This document shows, in pieces, positions 10,391 through 22,697 of a DNA stretch of 64,000 nucleotides. Below the pieces are notes generated by a model that had not been told where the DNA came from, made no database searches, and worked only from the letters and a program-made list of their open reading frames with translations. The DNA is from Desmodus rotundus (Eukaryota > Chordata > Mammalia > Chiroptera > Phyllostomidae). The stretch is from NCBI RefSeq assembly GCF_022682495.2, contig NC_071391.1, forward strand, positions 15,041,680-15,105,679, given 5' to 3'. How positions within the stretch are numbered: the first letter of the stretch is position 1; every line of letters begins with the position of its first letter. The position numbers and the translations under genes were made by a program.

Positions 10391-12585
10391 TTTTAAAGTT
10401 ACTTAGGTTGGCTCCTTTTCCCCCACTGATTTGTTATCTTTTATTGTTAAAGTCAGGTAAAATTAAATGCAGTGCTTTTTATTTTAAAATAGGATATTTG
10501 CTATCCCACATGATTACAGCTCTATTTTTTCTATTACCTCTCTATCCATCCTTCCATCCATATGTATACGTGAAGTGGCATCTGGAATTGTATTGATCAA
10601 ATGGTAATAACAGTGCTTCTGGGTAATAGGATTTGAGGTTCTTTTTTTTTTTTTACATATTTACAGGTCCATGTTCTATAATTAATATTTACAATAAGCA
10701 TGCATATTATTTTTACAAAGTTACCTCCTATTGGTTCTATTTCTCAGGGGAACCCTATTACAAGGGATCAGGACCCCCGTGAAGTTGATGGATGGTGTGA
10801 CAGGGGCAGCTCGTCAGGCAAGATGAAGACCAGAAAGCCCGGGCCGCCAGGGACAAGCTGTGTGACCAAGCAAGGTGAGCAACTCTGCCCACCGGGCAGG
10901 GCGGTTTTAGGTCTGGTGAGGACTTTCTCCTACTGGCCACTGCTGACTGTCTCTCAGGCTTCGGTCTCTCTCCCCTGATCTCCAGACACCAGGAGCAGAC
11001 GCCCCCTCTGTGTCCGCAGCCCACGGTGTCCCTTCTGTCCGGAGCCCCGATCACACTGAGATCTCTTTGTCTCTTTACCCCTGTGTGTATTTCTGTGCTT
11101 TCTGTGTCCCTGTGTCCCCAACACCTGCTCTGGCCCATTCTGAGGCCAGAAAACACTTGCTAAATGAACCAATGCGGAACACAGAGGCTGATGGATGGAC
11201 CCCAGGGTCCAAAGGGACTTTCCTGTGGTGGAAGTCCAACACACTCTCAGCCTCGTTATTGCCCCCACTTCCAGAAGGTATAATGGGAGACCAGAGAGGT
11301 TAGGAGGTCTGCTCAGGTCACATAGCAGAGCAGCGCTGGAGACGGAAGCTGCAGCAGAAACAAGATCGAGGGCGGGCATGGCGGTGTGGGCACAGCTGGA
11401 AGGAATCCCAAGGATCCCTGCTCTGCGATGTGTCAGGCCCTTGCTGGACCTGGCCAGACGCCCCCGTTCTCCTGTTCTCGCCACTCCACCGGCTGCAGGG
11501 AGGAAGGTGGCCCAGGGCCCAGGAACATTTGGCAGCCCATTAACTTAATCCTCACCAGGGGAAGCTGGGGGCGTGGGTGGGGGCTAGCTGTCACCTAGTT
11601 TCCAAAGCAGCTCCAGGCTGCTGGGGAAACAGCTGGACTAGCCCAGCTGTATTTCGCCCCCCCCTTGCCACAACCCCCTCCTCAGTAAGTAAAAGGAAAA
11701 GGACAATTAAGAGGAAACCCAGAGGCAGGAAACCAGGGTTGAGGCTGCCCTGGGAGGGGGAGGCACGAGGAGGAAATCCCGGTAAATGAATGTTTATTTT
11801 AATGGGAGGTAAAGGTCGAGGGCCTGAGAGCAACCCTGGGGATGGGGAGGCGAAAGGGAGGGGAGAAGATGCAGGGTCTGTGCTCACAGATGGGCCTTTG
11901 TGAGCTTCCTGGAGGCTGCCCATCAAGTGAGTAAGTGGCCAGGACGCAGGAGGCAGACAGCTAGACCAGACGAGGTGGCTGGTGCGAGGCTGCCATTCTA
12001 GTGGGGGGCGGGGAGCAGGGGAAGACTTTTCTTCCTGCACTTACACCTCCAACATATCCCTGGGTCCCTATGACAGGACTCCACGCTAGGGCTTGGGCAA
12101 GCGATGACCAATCAGCCCCGGTCCCTGCCCTCACGAAATGGGGAGACCCACAGCTAGGCAGTCTGTGGAAATGGGGGTGGGGCAAGTGCTGGACAGTCCT
12201 AAGCACGGGGGCTATAGAAGCACATGGAGGCCCAAGGGCACAGGGCAGATAGCCTCCCCAGGTTGTCCCACCTTTGGGGACCCACACTCCTGGGCAAAGG
12301 GTACTCTGAGGCCTGTCCTCACCCCCAGGCAATGGGCTAGAGGGCAACCACATCCCGAGTGTCTGGAACCCCGGCTGAAGCCTGGAGCCCTGCCCCAGCT
12401 GCTCTGCCCAGGTGGGCCCCTGTCATCCTTGATGGGGCTGGAGGCCTTCCTGATGGCCCGCCAGACCCCAACACTCTTCAGGGCAAGTCTCACTTCCAAC
12501 CCTTCCCCTCACTCCCCCATTCAGGACACAGCTCTTTACAGAGACACTATGGGGTATCCAAGTTCAAAGCTGAAACGTTACATTT
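10391..12585. other. Mostly unique intergenic DNA
   Basis: The left 340 bp is AT-rich with a T12 run near 10650. The rest is GC-rich with a short minus-strand MIR piece near 11270-11350 and a paired E-box palindrome at 11629-11650. Overlapping ORFs of 100-176 codons on both strands lack splice or homology support. Confidence 0.5.
11629..11650. promoter_or_regulatory. Paired E-box palindrome
   Basis: Two CAGCTG E-boxes lie on 8-bp arms ACAGCTGG and CCAGCTGT that are exact inverted repeats around a six-base centre containing CTAG. bHLH factors of the MyoD/TAL1 type bind CAGCTG. Function here is only inferred. Confidence 0.35.
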
Positions 12586-12589
12586 ATTT

Positions 12590-12800
12590 GCTCATTCAGT
12601 CATTCAACAAATCTTCATGGAGCACCTCCTCGGTGCCAGGCACCATCCCGGGTGCTGGGGATTTGTAGGGAACAAAAACAATGAAAAATCTCTGTCCTTG
12701 TGGAGCATCTAATGGGTAAAGATAATAAAGAAATAAGAAAAATATATAGAATGTCAGATATTTGCAAGTGCTATGGAGAAAATCAAGGCCAGGGTGGCAG
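12590..12800 (-). repeat. L2 LINE 3' end
   Basis: The antisense L2 tail signature is clear: 'cattcaacaaatcttcatgg', 'cggtgccaggcaccat', 'ggtgctggggatttgtagg', 'caagtgctatggagaaaat'. Confidence 0.8.
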
Positions 12801-14040
12801 CATCTCAGCCTGGTGCATAGCAGGAGCTTCTACCAACACCCTCAACATTCGGTCCTGTGACTGTGACCGTGAATGCACTGGCCTCCCCCTCATACACACC
12901 TGCTGGAGCCAGGCCCCTTAGAGCACAGGGGCCCTGCTTGATTCTTCTCAGGGCCTCCCCCCCACCCACACAGACACGCACACACACTGTACCCTCTGGG
13001 GTGCTTTACACATCCCTTAGTCCGTGAGTAAGACATATTTGCTAAATAATAAATGAGTTCAAACTCTCAGATCCAGGAAACCAGAGAGCCCGGCTGGGCC
13101 CTGCCTGTCTGCAGCTCCCCCTGTCTCCCAAGACGCGGGGAGGGAGAGACCTCGCAGAGCTGGGGAATGGGGCAGGGAGAAACTGCTGAGCTGGCTGGCA
13201 GGTCTGGCTCGTCCTGATGTCTCTTTTGCAGGTTTCAAGACTGGGGGAACTGGCACCAGGTGCGGGTGCTTGTTTTTCTTACTTGGTGGTAACAGCTCCT
13301 CAACACCAACTAGCTGTAGTGGGCAGGATGGTTTTTGGAACAATGCAGAAACTGAGGCCCAGAAAGGAGTCACGGGTTCGAGGTCCCATGATAAGTGAGT
13401 GGCAGAGTGATCTCCAAGCCCAGGGGCTCTTTCCACAACAGGGATTTCTCAGAACTAGGTGGCCTTGGAGGGCCTGGACAGGTGGGGGCCTGGTCCCTTG
13501 GGATCTTGCTGGACACTTGGTGGCAGGACTGCTCCTTGAGCCTGGGGGACCAGAGCATAGAACCCACCTACTCTCAGGTTTGCATCGGCCCTTTGGGGCC
13601 CACCCCAGAGCCCGGCTCCAGCCTCCTGCCCACTGCCAGCAGTTCACTTTGGGAACGCTCTGTGCCCATGGCTGCCAGCATTCTTGGCATCATGATTCTC
13701 TGCTGCCAGGAGGGGGTGCCACATGTTCCCCATATGCCACCAGGGTGGGAAGTTTACACTGAACAGTGGAACTGGCCTCTCCTCCTCCTCTTCCCCCTGC
13801 AGAGTCCCCTGCCTCTCTTCTCTTGGTCTTCATCAAAGGACCTCCCCTCCTGGCCCAGGAGGGATTAACATGGGATGGTTTAGCATTTGCAGGGCCCCCA
13901 AACTTTCCAAGGAATGTCCACGTGCATTGCTTTCAGTGAAATAAACACACATACCCTGAAATCAACCAGAAATCAGACACACACCCTGCCGGGAGCTGCG
14001 GGGACAGGTAAAAGTGAGCTCCTTAGAGGATGACCAGACC
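12801..14040. other. Unique intergenic DNA with one MIR fragment
   Basis: A decayed minus-strand MIR is visible at about 13315-13425 ('gcagaaactgaggcccag'). The remaining GC-rich sequence shows only overlapping chance ORFs (up to 181 codons). Confidence 0.5.
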
Positions 14041-14059
14041 TCTGTCTTTTCACCCATCT

Positions 14060-14670
14060 CTCCACCCCAGTGTCCATCTGTCCATTCATCCATCCATCCA
14101 TACATACATAATACATACATACATCTTTCCATTTATTCCTCTCTCCCCCCTCTCTTCTTCTATCCTTCCCTCCCTTCATCTCTCTCTCTTTCTCTCTCTC
14201 CATTCCTTCCTCTGTCTTTTGATCCCCTCATTCCTCCGTTCCCTCCTGACATTTCCATCTTTCCAACCATCCATTTCTTTATCCCTCCATCCTTCCCTTC
14301 TTCCCTCCACCCTACCCTCCACCCCTTTATCCCTTCATCCAGCCAATAATTCATCTTTCCCTTTCTCCCTCCATCCCATCACACATCCATCTCCCCATCC
14401 ATCCATCCATCCATCCACCCACCCATCTCTATTCTTTCAATCTCTTCACCCTTCCATTCCTCCATCCACTGCCTATCCTTTCATCTCTTCATCCATCCAT
14501 TTACCTCTCCATTCCTCTGCCCATCTCTAATCCCTCCCTCCCTCCTTTCTCCCTCTACATTCCGCCACCCCTTTATCCTTCATCTAGTCAACCAGCTGTC
14601 CCTACATCGCCCCTCCACCTGTCTCCATCCCCCTTCATCCCTCCTTCCGTCCTTACATCTCTCCATGTTT
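14060..14670. repeat. Degenerate tetranucleotide (CCAT/CCTT)n tract
   Basis: This is about 600 bp of pyrimidine-rich imperfect microsatellite built from catc/ccat/tccc words. Purer blocks are (CCAT)n near 14085-14105 and 14393-14420 and (ACAT)n near 14101-14133. It creates artificial HPSI-rich ORFs. Confidence 0.9.
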
Positions 14671-16538
14671 CCATCCACTTATTGAGAACTCTCAATGACT
14701 CAGGCACTACCAGTATGTCTCCTCAGGGGGCCCATGTGCTGCACCATATCTCGATTAATGTTTGCTGACTGGACATAATGGCACCCTGCCTTCCAGAGCT
14801 TTCACTACAGTGAGGGTTAAGTCGACCACAAACTCCAATTCTGCCAGGTCTGCAGTGGAAACTGCTCTTGTGCTTGGGAAGCAGGTGGACAGAAAGGAAA
14901 CATTAGAAGGACCCCACTCTCGTGAGTACTTACGGGGAGCTGGGGGCCTCTCTCTATTTTCCTCCTGGCAGTGCTCTCAGGAAGAAGTGACTTATCCCCG
15001 AGTGGTGACCGAGGAACTGGGCTCAGAGGTCCTGGCACAGGAAGGAGATCTGAATGCATCTTGGCCTACCATCTGCTCCACTTTGGGAATCAACTGTGTT
15101 GTGTCTTTTCTGGTTTCACTGTATGTCTCTCCTCCAGTCAGTCCTGTATTCCACCATATACAGCCCACACTTCAAGGCTGATTTGTTTACTGTCACTTCT
15201 GCCCCCAGCCCAGAGTCCCCTAATCTTCTCCACCAGAAGAAATCCTATCTACTTGCCAATGTGCATTTCCAAAAATGCCTCCCAGGAGGTCTTCCAAGAT
15301 TGCCTCCACCTCTACTGACTTCAGTGAGTTAATCACTTCCCACAAAACTGTATTTACACCCCCTTTACACATACCACATTCTCTGCCTTGCTTGAAGATA
15401 GGTTGAGTGAAAGAGGTGCGTGTCTCCTCCCTCTGAGCTCCTTAAGCAGGGACCTACAGTCTGAGTCCCCTTGGCCCCTCTCCCAGCCCCCTCCCCTCCA
15501 AAGCCCAACACCTGCACAATGGGTGAGCAATAAATGCAGTTAAACCAGCTTTATAACCAGGGTGCTATGAAAATGATTTCTCATCAGCTGAACACGGACA
15601 CCTGTTGTTGGCAAGCTGAGAACCAACAAGCCATTGCCTCTGTAATGGCCAAACAGCTCCCGCTTTCGCCCAGCCCCGCCTGGCATTACCTCTCCCTCCA
15701 CATGGGAAAGAGGCTGGAAGGGGTCTAGTGTCTTTGTGGGGTGGGTAGTCACTGAACTTGGGGAGCCCAGGTTTGATCAGACTGCACCCAACGCCCCCCT
15801 CCCTTGCCTTCCCTGTCTTAGACTAGCCCCGTCCAGGCCACAGAGGAGTCTGGGAAGGGAGGAAGAGAATCTGGGAATCAAGTAATAAGAGCAAGTGTGC
15901 GGCAGGTGCTACCCCTGCCCTAGGGGCTGAGACTTGACGGGCACCATCTCACCGAATCCACACCCCCCAGGGGCGAGTGCCATTGCTGTCCCTGTTTGCA
16001 GTGGGAAATGAAGCTCAGGAAGATGAGACAATTTCCCAAAACTTCACAACCAGTAAGCCTATGGTCAGGGCTGCACAAGCAGTGGGACCCCTGGGACTAT
16101 CAAGACAGATAGTCCCAGAGCTATCAAGACAGCCCCCGCCCCTGCCCTGGCTTTGGAGGGACCGAGAGGGAAGTGGTAGTGGGGCCTTTGGGGACAGGAG
16201 AGAGGCTGGAGCTGGGGCTCAGTTTTCATCTGTGAGATAGGTGTGATAATAGTCCCATCACAGGCTTCATGGGGGACATGTCATAAAGCACTTGTCTGGT
16301 CCATGGAAGGCTTGCAGTGACATTAGTCCCTTTGTCCCTCTGTCCCCTGCACTACACCTGGGCAGCTAGGCTGGGCATGGGGGGGGGGAGAGTGGGTGGG
16401 CTTTGAGGCCCCCTCTCCCACCAGCTGGGCCGACAGGACAGGAACCTCAGACAAGTGAGAGGGAATCTGCAAGGCCCCTTGTCGGCCAGTAGGTGAGCCA
16501 AGTTAACAGCAGTCCGTCCGATGTCCCCTGGACCACAG

Positions 16539-16578
16539 CACGGCCGGCCCAGGACACTCACGGCCGGCCCAGGACACG
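16539..16578. repeat. 20-bp tandem duplication
   Basis: Two adjacent 20-bp copies, each containing cggccggcccaggacac, differ at one base. Confidence 0.9.
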
Positions 16579-17749
16579 CACCGTTGGCAACCGCAATGCA
16601 GTGCTCCTCAGGTCCCAGGGATCACTACACCTAGGAAGGCAGCTGAGAAAATGACCGTGACAATGGGGCCGCTTTCCTCAGTGCTCTTCTGGGCCAGGCC
16701 CCCCCACACCTTAGCTCTCGGTTCACAAGCCGAATACTTTCATGGCTGTTTGGCAGATGAGACAACAGAGTCTCAGAGGCTTACTAACTTGTCCCGAGTT
16801 TCACAGCTTGGGACACAGGCCAAGCTGAGCCCCACTCCAGCAGTGTGGCTCTTGCCTTTACCCCGTGCTGTCCGATGTTGATGCATGAATGACTGTGCCT
16901 GGCGCCACGCAAGCACGCTCTGGCAGTGACGGCACAGTGTGAGCACCAGGCTCTGGCTGGGAGGGCCCTCCTGGGTCAGCGGGAATGAGGAGAAATGAGA
17001 GCTTCCAGGGGAGAGAGGACTACCAACTCCCACTCCTTAAAGGGAGAGGCCCCACCTTCACCAGGAGCCCCTGCCCGTCACTGCTCACTCAGCACCCCAG
17101 GAGACTTTGCCTCACAGGCTCTGGCTCCAAGTGCCTTGATGAGATGACACGCTCTGTGGCCTCCTTCCCAGAGAGGGCAGGAAGGAGTCAGGAACCCCCA
17201 GCTTAACCAAGTCCTGTGCCCAGGGCCTGCCCAGAGTGGGCAGAGGAGAGTGTTGCCGCTACGTCTGGATGCAGGAGGAAAGGTGAGGAGGAGGAAAAGA
17301 AGGAGAAGAGCCTGGTGTTTAAGTGTCTTTCAGGGGGAACCAGAAACTTGACCGGAACAGGAAATGCCAATCTGCCTCTCCTCTTTCACAGCCTCCAAGC
17401 AGTTTTCTACCCAGAGGCTCTTGCCCCTCTGGCAGGTGCCCAGCCAGAGCCAGGCTGGCTTCCTCTCTGTGGAGCCTCCTCCCACTTTGGTCCAGGGTGG
17501 AGAAAGGCAAGGTGAGCAGACTCTCCCCCAGCCCTGCGGCCACCCCTCCCCCACCCCGCAGGCTGCATGCAGCTACAGAGCTAGAAAGCCCTGGAAAACT
17601 AGTGTCAGGAACACCATCTGCCCAGAGGCTGGGAAACCCAGCTCTCAGGCCAGGGCCTACCACAGGGATTTCAAAAACTGCCCCTCACCCCCCACTGAGC
17701 TGGGGGCAAGGTGGGGGCACAGAAGGGAAAGAATGTTCAGCAAACCTCT

Positions 17750-17900
17750 TATGTAATAAGCCTTTTATGTCTCACTGATCTTCACAATAACCCTGAGGGT
17801 AGGAGTCACTATGTCCCTTTTACAGATGGAAAAACTGAGGCTCAGCGAGGTGACACAGCACGGGAGTGGGGTGGTCAGGATCTGAGCTTTAATGTGCATC
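17750..17900 (-). repeat. MIR SINE
   Basis: 'cttcacaataaccctgaggg' and 'ttttacagatggaaaaactg' are minus-strand MIR motifs. Confidence 0.75.
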
Positions 17901-19499
17901 CCTTCAGAGCCTGCCCCTCAGTGGGGGTGGGTGTATGTCACTCTCTGTCAGGAACTTCTTAAGACCCTGATGCTTGCTCCGGGCCCAAGAGGGTTTGAGT
18001 GAACCATCTCTGAGATTTCCCGGAGAGCCTCACATCATCTCATCTGAGGTCTCTCACCAAAAGCCTCTCCTGTCTCCTGACTCAGAGCAGGAGATGCTCG
18101 GAGTGGGGGTTTGGTTTGTGTGGGCAAGTCGGATGTCCTGAACAAAACTTCTCGGGGTCAGCACGTCACACGGGAGAGAGCTCAGGGCGCATTTCACTGA
18201 CAGGTGGCTGCAGAGTGGCCGTCCATGAAGATGCCTGGTCCTCAGGACACACTCCTTGAAGGACAGGCAAGGTGACAGTGGCACTGTTCAAAGAAATGTG
18301 CCAGGACTGGGCCCAGGAGACGTGGCTGGTAATAGGCCGTTCAGCCATGCGAAGGACTCAGGCTGGCGTCTCTGGGTGAGACGACTGGATTTGGGGCTGG
18401 GGGCTCCCCACAACTTCCAGGCCTCAGCGCCACCTCCCTGGCCGGTCTCCTAGAGGAAACACAGTATCTCCTGTGTCCTCTGTCCAGAAGCTATCCTTTG
18501 TACGAATCCAAGTTATCTGTGACTTGTGAGGGTTTCTGTGTCTCTGTGTTTGGTGGGGGCTGGGTCTCCAGCCCAGGCATCGGTGGAACCTACCTGCAGA
18601 ATTCTACTGGTGCGCCCACACGTTCTACCCAGAAACCCACTCAGGAAAGCACACACACACTTCCCCTCAACAATCTGCCTGTCTGAGGGCAGAAAATGCC
18701 CTCCCGCCAGAGAGCTCCGGGACCTGCCCGCTCCACAGGCCGACCCCAGGTAGGAAGGGGCTTCCAAGCCCGGAAGCAGGGGCGGGGATGGCAGCCAGCA
18801 ATCCAGCCCAGCTGTTCAAACATCCAGGCCCTCTTTCCTCTTCCTTCCAAAGTCCCCCGTCAGCACTCAGGCCTGGCGCAAGGCCACCTGGGTCCCTGCG
18901 GTAAAACCCTTGCAGAGATCTCCTTCCACAGACAGGAGACCTCTCCCTAAACCTCAGAGGCCAGAGGGCCACCAGCCCTGGGGGCGCCACCAGGGCTGGG
19001 TGGAGCTCAGAGGCAAGCACAGGAGAGAACGTGGGAGGGGAGACACCACAGGTGTTGGCCGCAGCCAACACAAGCCCTCTCCCTTCCCTGCATTCCCACC
19101 TCATTGGTCTCTGCTGCTATCGCTCCTCTCTGAGGATCTAAATTCTGCCTGCTTCCGAGGCCCCCAGTAAAGTGTTTCCAGATGGAGCATGTCTCCCTCC
19201 ATCCTCTGACACTGTGGTACCTTGTATCCTGCGGCACTGGTCATTTTCTGCCTTATATGATAGATATTTGGGTGAGGGTCGCGGCTGCCATCCTGCAGCT
19301 CTGGAGACCAAGATGTGACTGAGTCCTGCGGTGTGGTCCCCAGAAGGTGCCTCAGCCAGTGCCTTGCGGGAGGAGCAAGAGGAACTGACCTGTACTAACT
19401 TAGGAGCTTTGTCCTTGCTGGCACTCACCCACCTCATTAACCCTCACACAGACATGGGGAGGCAGGCGCTGCCCCGCACACTTCACAGATGAGGCAACT

Positions 19500-20470
19500 A
19501 CTTAAACACTGTCATTTTTATTCTTTATGTTTGCTAATTGTTTGTACTGGGGCATAGAAACATAATGGATTTTTCTCTGTCAACTTTGTACCCAGCAACC
19601 TTGCTAAATTCTTTGTTAATCCGAATACTGCAACTGTGAATTCCTTTGGGTGGTCCATCCCCATTTACAAAGGGTTTTTTTTATTTCTTTCCAATATTTA
19701 TATCCTTTAAGCTTTAACATTTTTTATTTATTCTTATTTTCTTCTTACTGTGTTGGCTGGATCTTCCAATACAATATTGACTAGAAGAGGCATCTTTACC
19801 ATATGCCCAATTTTAAAGTTTTCAACCATTTCTCAGGCTTTATAACGTGAGCTCCAAAAAAATACTACTTATTAGGCTAAAAATAAAATGTCTTCTCTCC
19901 CCAGGTTTCTAAGACCTTTTCATGAGTGGGTGTTGGAATGCACTGCGCTCTTTTTCTGCATCTGTCGAGATTGTTACACACCTTGTGCCCTTTGCCGTGT
20001 CTGATGTGGGGAATTACACCGGCCACTGTGCAAAGTCAGAGCGACTTGGCCTTCCTGGGACACACTGAACATGTCCTGATGCGTCGTCATTTTTATTCAC
20101 TGGGAGATCCTGTTTGCTGCCATGTCGCCCAGAGCTTTGTCCCTATGTCCACGAGTGGGATCCATCCCTTCTCCACCGTGCTGTGTCGGGCTTGGCAATC
20201 AGGGTTTCACTCATAAAAACGAGCTGGGGATTATCTTCTCGGTTCTGGTCTCTGGAGTGTTTTGTGCGAGACTGGAACGATCTGAGACCTGACCGTTGGG
20301 TAGCACTTGGTCCGGCCAGCTGCCTGAGCCTGATGTTTCAACTGCGGAGGGTCTGAAACTTTGGATTCGGTGTCTCTTGGGGGGCCCGCGTGCCCAACTG
20401 TAGAGGGCGCCATTTCGCAGCATTGTCTTCTTGTGCCGGTTTTTAAGTTTTTCTCTAAGAGTTTATTTGT
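19500..20470 (-). mobile_element. L1 ORF2 remnant, antisense
   Basis: The antisense L1 reverse-transcriptase region is recognisable from 'tttgtacccagcaaccttgc' and 'cttccaatacaatattgac'. Decay is heavy, with many stops. The part right of 19930 is only weakly recognisable. Confidence 0.65.
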
Positions 20471-20609
20471 GCCCCATAATTTTTAATATGCATTTGGAGA
20501 AAGCTCATAAAGCCTTCTGATTATCTTAGCAGCTTAATCTATGTATAATTGACAAATTAACTTTATGTATACAAAGCATACAATTTAATGACTTTGACAT
20601 ATGTATATG

Positions 20610-21105
20610 ATGGGGGACTCAAGAGCTGGAACATTTTAGTGTTGGGTAATAGTCCATAAGCTTTGTAATTAATGCACGTAAAAAGCTATGGCTGCAGGAA
20701 CGGAAGTATGACCCACCCTGACTGCAGGAGACCACGAGCAGTTCCACCTTTGAGCTTTGGGAGGAAAGCAAGCAGTGGGGACGGTATCTGAGCCATTGTG
20801 CTCCAGGGTGAGCCGCCTGCCACCCTGGACCAGATAATCACCGGTCAACAGATGAAAGAATGCTGCCGCTCTTTATCTGATTAACCTTTTCCCCGAATTC
20901 CAAACCCCTTACCTACACTTTTCTCCTCCTTGTAAAAAAGGTCAGTTTGAAATGGAATGTAAGACGGTATGTTACCTACATAACCCACTGTCTTCTCAGA
21001 TTGCCGGCCAGCCGAATGAGGTGGCCATAAAGATTCAACCCCTGTCTCTGCTTATTGGGTCTGGCGGTGACGGGCAGCACGAACACGGGCCTTTCGAGTT
21101 TCTTC
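20610..21105 (+). mobile_element. Possible LTR inserted in L1
   Basis: L1 sequence stops near 20610 and resumes near 21106. The insert ends with an ATAAAGATTCAACCCC stretch followed by a GT-rich ctgtctctgcttattgggtctgg, as in the R-U5 part of an LTR. Exact ends, target duplication and family are not established. Confidence 0.45.
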
Positions 21106-22210
21106 CACACTTGTGAAGCCCTGGCTGCTTCAGTGATAGAGCAGACCTACCATCCTTCAGACGTTTCCTCGGGCCCCTTCCCTCACCTTCCCTCCAGGCG
21201 ACTACTTCCCGATCGGCTTTGTGTCTCCATGCGTTTGCTTGCATTTTCTAGGATTTTATAAAATGGAACTGTACAATACGTACACTGTTTTCTCTGGCAT
21301 CTTACACTCAGTATAATTATTTTGAAGTTCATTTAAGTTGCTGTGTGTATCAATAGTTCATTCCTTCTTCCTGCTGATTAATATTCCATCACACCAGCCC
21401 TTGTGCATCCTTTCCCCTTTTGGTGGCCGTTTGGGTTGTTCCCAGTTGGGCTGCTGTAAATAAAGCTGACGTGAATGCTGGCGGACAAATCTGCAAGTGA
21501 GACACACGCTTTTACTGCCGGGTAGATAGAGGTGGAACGGCTAGGCTGTATAATCGGTTACAAAGTTACTTGTAAACTTTGTGAGAGCCTGCCAAACGTC
21601 TCCAGAGTGGTTGCACCATTCTACATCCGCCCCGGCCGTGTCTGAGAGCCCCAACATGCCCTCGCAGCGTTTGGTCCGATTGTCTTTTTCACACAGACAT
21701 TCTAACGGTGTAGAATGGTGTCTCGTGGGGATTGTAATCAGCTGTTCCCTATCTGGCTAAGGATATCGAGCATCTTACCCTGGGCTATTCGACATCGGCA
21801 TGTCATTCTTGGTGGAGTACCTGTACAAATTTTTTGCCCTTTTCTAATTTTTCTGTGCTGTTTTTAGTGTTCTTTATGTATTCTGGATAGAAGTTCCTTA
21901 TCAGATATGTGATTGGCAAACGTTTTCTTCCTGCGTGCAACTCATCTTTTTATTCTCTTACCCTGTCTTTTAAACAGCAAAAGTTCTTAACTTTGATGAA
22001 GTCCAGATTTCCAGTTTTTTCTTTAATGGCCCAAGGTCACACATATCTTCTGTTATGTTTTCTGCCACATATAATTTTGTATTTTACATTTAGGTCTATT
22101 ATCCATTGTGAGTTTATTTTTGTGCACGGTGTGGGGTATGGATCAAAGGATGTATTTGTAAAATATGGACATTCAGTTGTTTCAGCCCCATATGTAGACA
22201 AGACTATTGT

Positions 22211-22697
22211 TCTAACTTCATTAAATTAACATTTGTTAAGTGGCTCACAGGGTAAGTCAAGGTTCAACAGCAGACCACAGGGGAAATTGAAATAGAGAAG
22301 TTTATTGTTTACAGGTCTTGGAGGAAGTACACCACAGCCCTCGAGGGGCCCCATGTGGAGGTCAGTGCAGAGTGTAGAGAGAGAGAGGGGGGCAGGAACT
22401 GGAGCACATGCCTTTATTAGGGTCCATGAGTGTGATTTGGGGTTCCTGGGCTAAGGCTGGATTGCCAATTCAAATCTTAAAAAGAGCAGGATTTTGATAA
22501 ATGCTATGAGGATCTTATCTAAGGGGAATGCCAGGGAAGGCCCTGGGAGGCGGGGAAGACTCGATCACAAGGGCTGTGGAGGAAGTCACATCAGCAACTT
22601 ACATTTGCCGGTGACCCTAGGGCATGCTCTTGCGTGAGGGCACTAGGAAGGCCACTTGGCCGAGCAAAATGGATGCCAAGGTACTCCATGGAGGAGC
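22211..22697 (-). mobile_element. Probable LTR inserted in L1, antisense
   Basis: The L1 alignment breaks at ...gactattgttct and resumes at ctgttctttctccactg. On the minus strand the insert has ...acaATAAACttctct followed by a CT-rich and tgtggtctgctgttgaac stretch, which fits an LTR poly(A)/U5 region. No coding sequence accompanies it. Confidence 0.5.

Larger units (their letters stand above)
14690..19490. other. Unique GC-rich intergenic DNA with MIR copies
   Basis: I recognise minus-strand MIRs at about 15885-16075, 16680-16855, 17750-17900 and 19400-19500, and a short plus-strand MIR tail near 16210-16310. The rest lacks repeat signatures or coding evidence. Confidence 0.5.

Noticed and set aside
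13217..13762. 181-codon open frame (+)
   Set aside because: Crosses a MIR fragment, and other long frames overlap it on both strands.
14030..14530. 166-codon HPS/I-rich open frame (+)
   Set aside because: Translation of the tetranucleotide microsatellite.
14060..14670. CRISPR-like repeated short words
   Set aside because: Contiguous drifting tetranucleotides without spacers; eukaryotic microsatellite.
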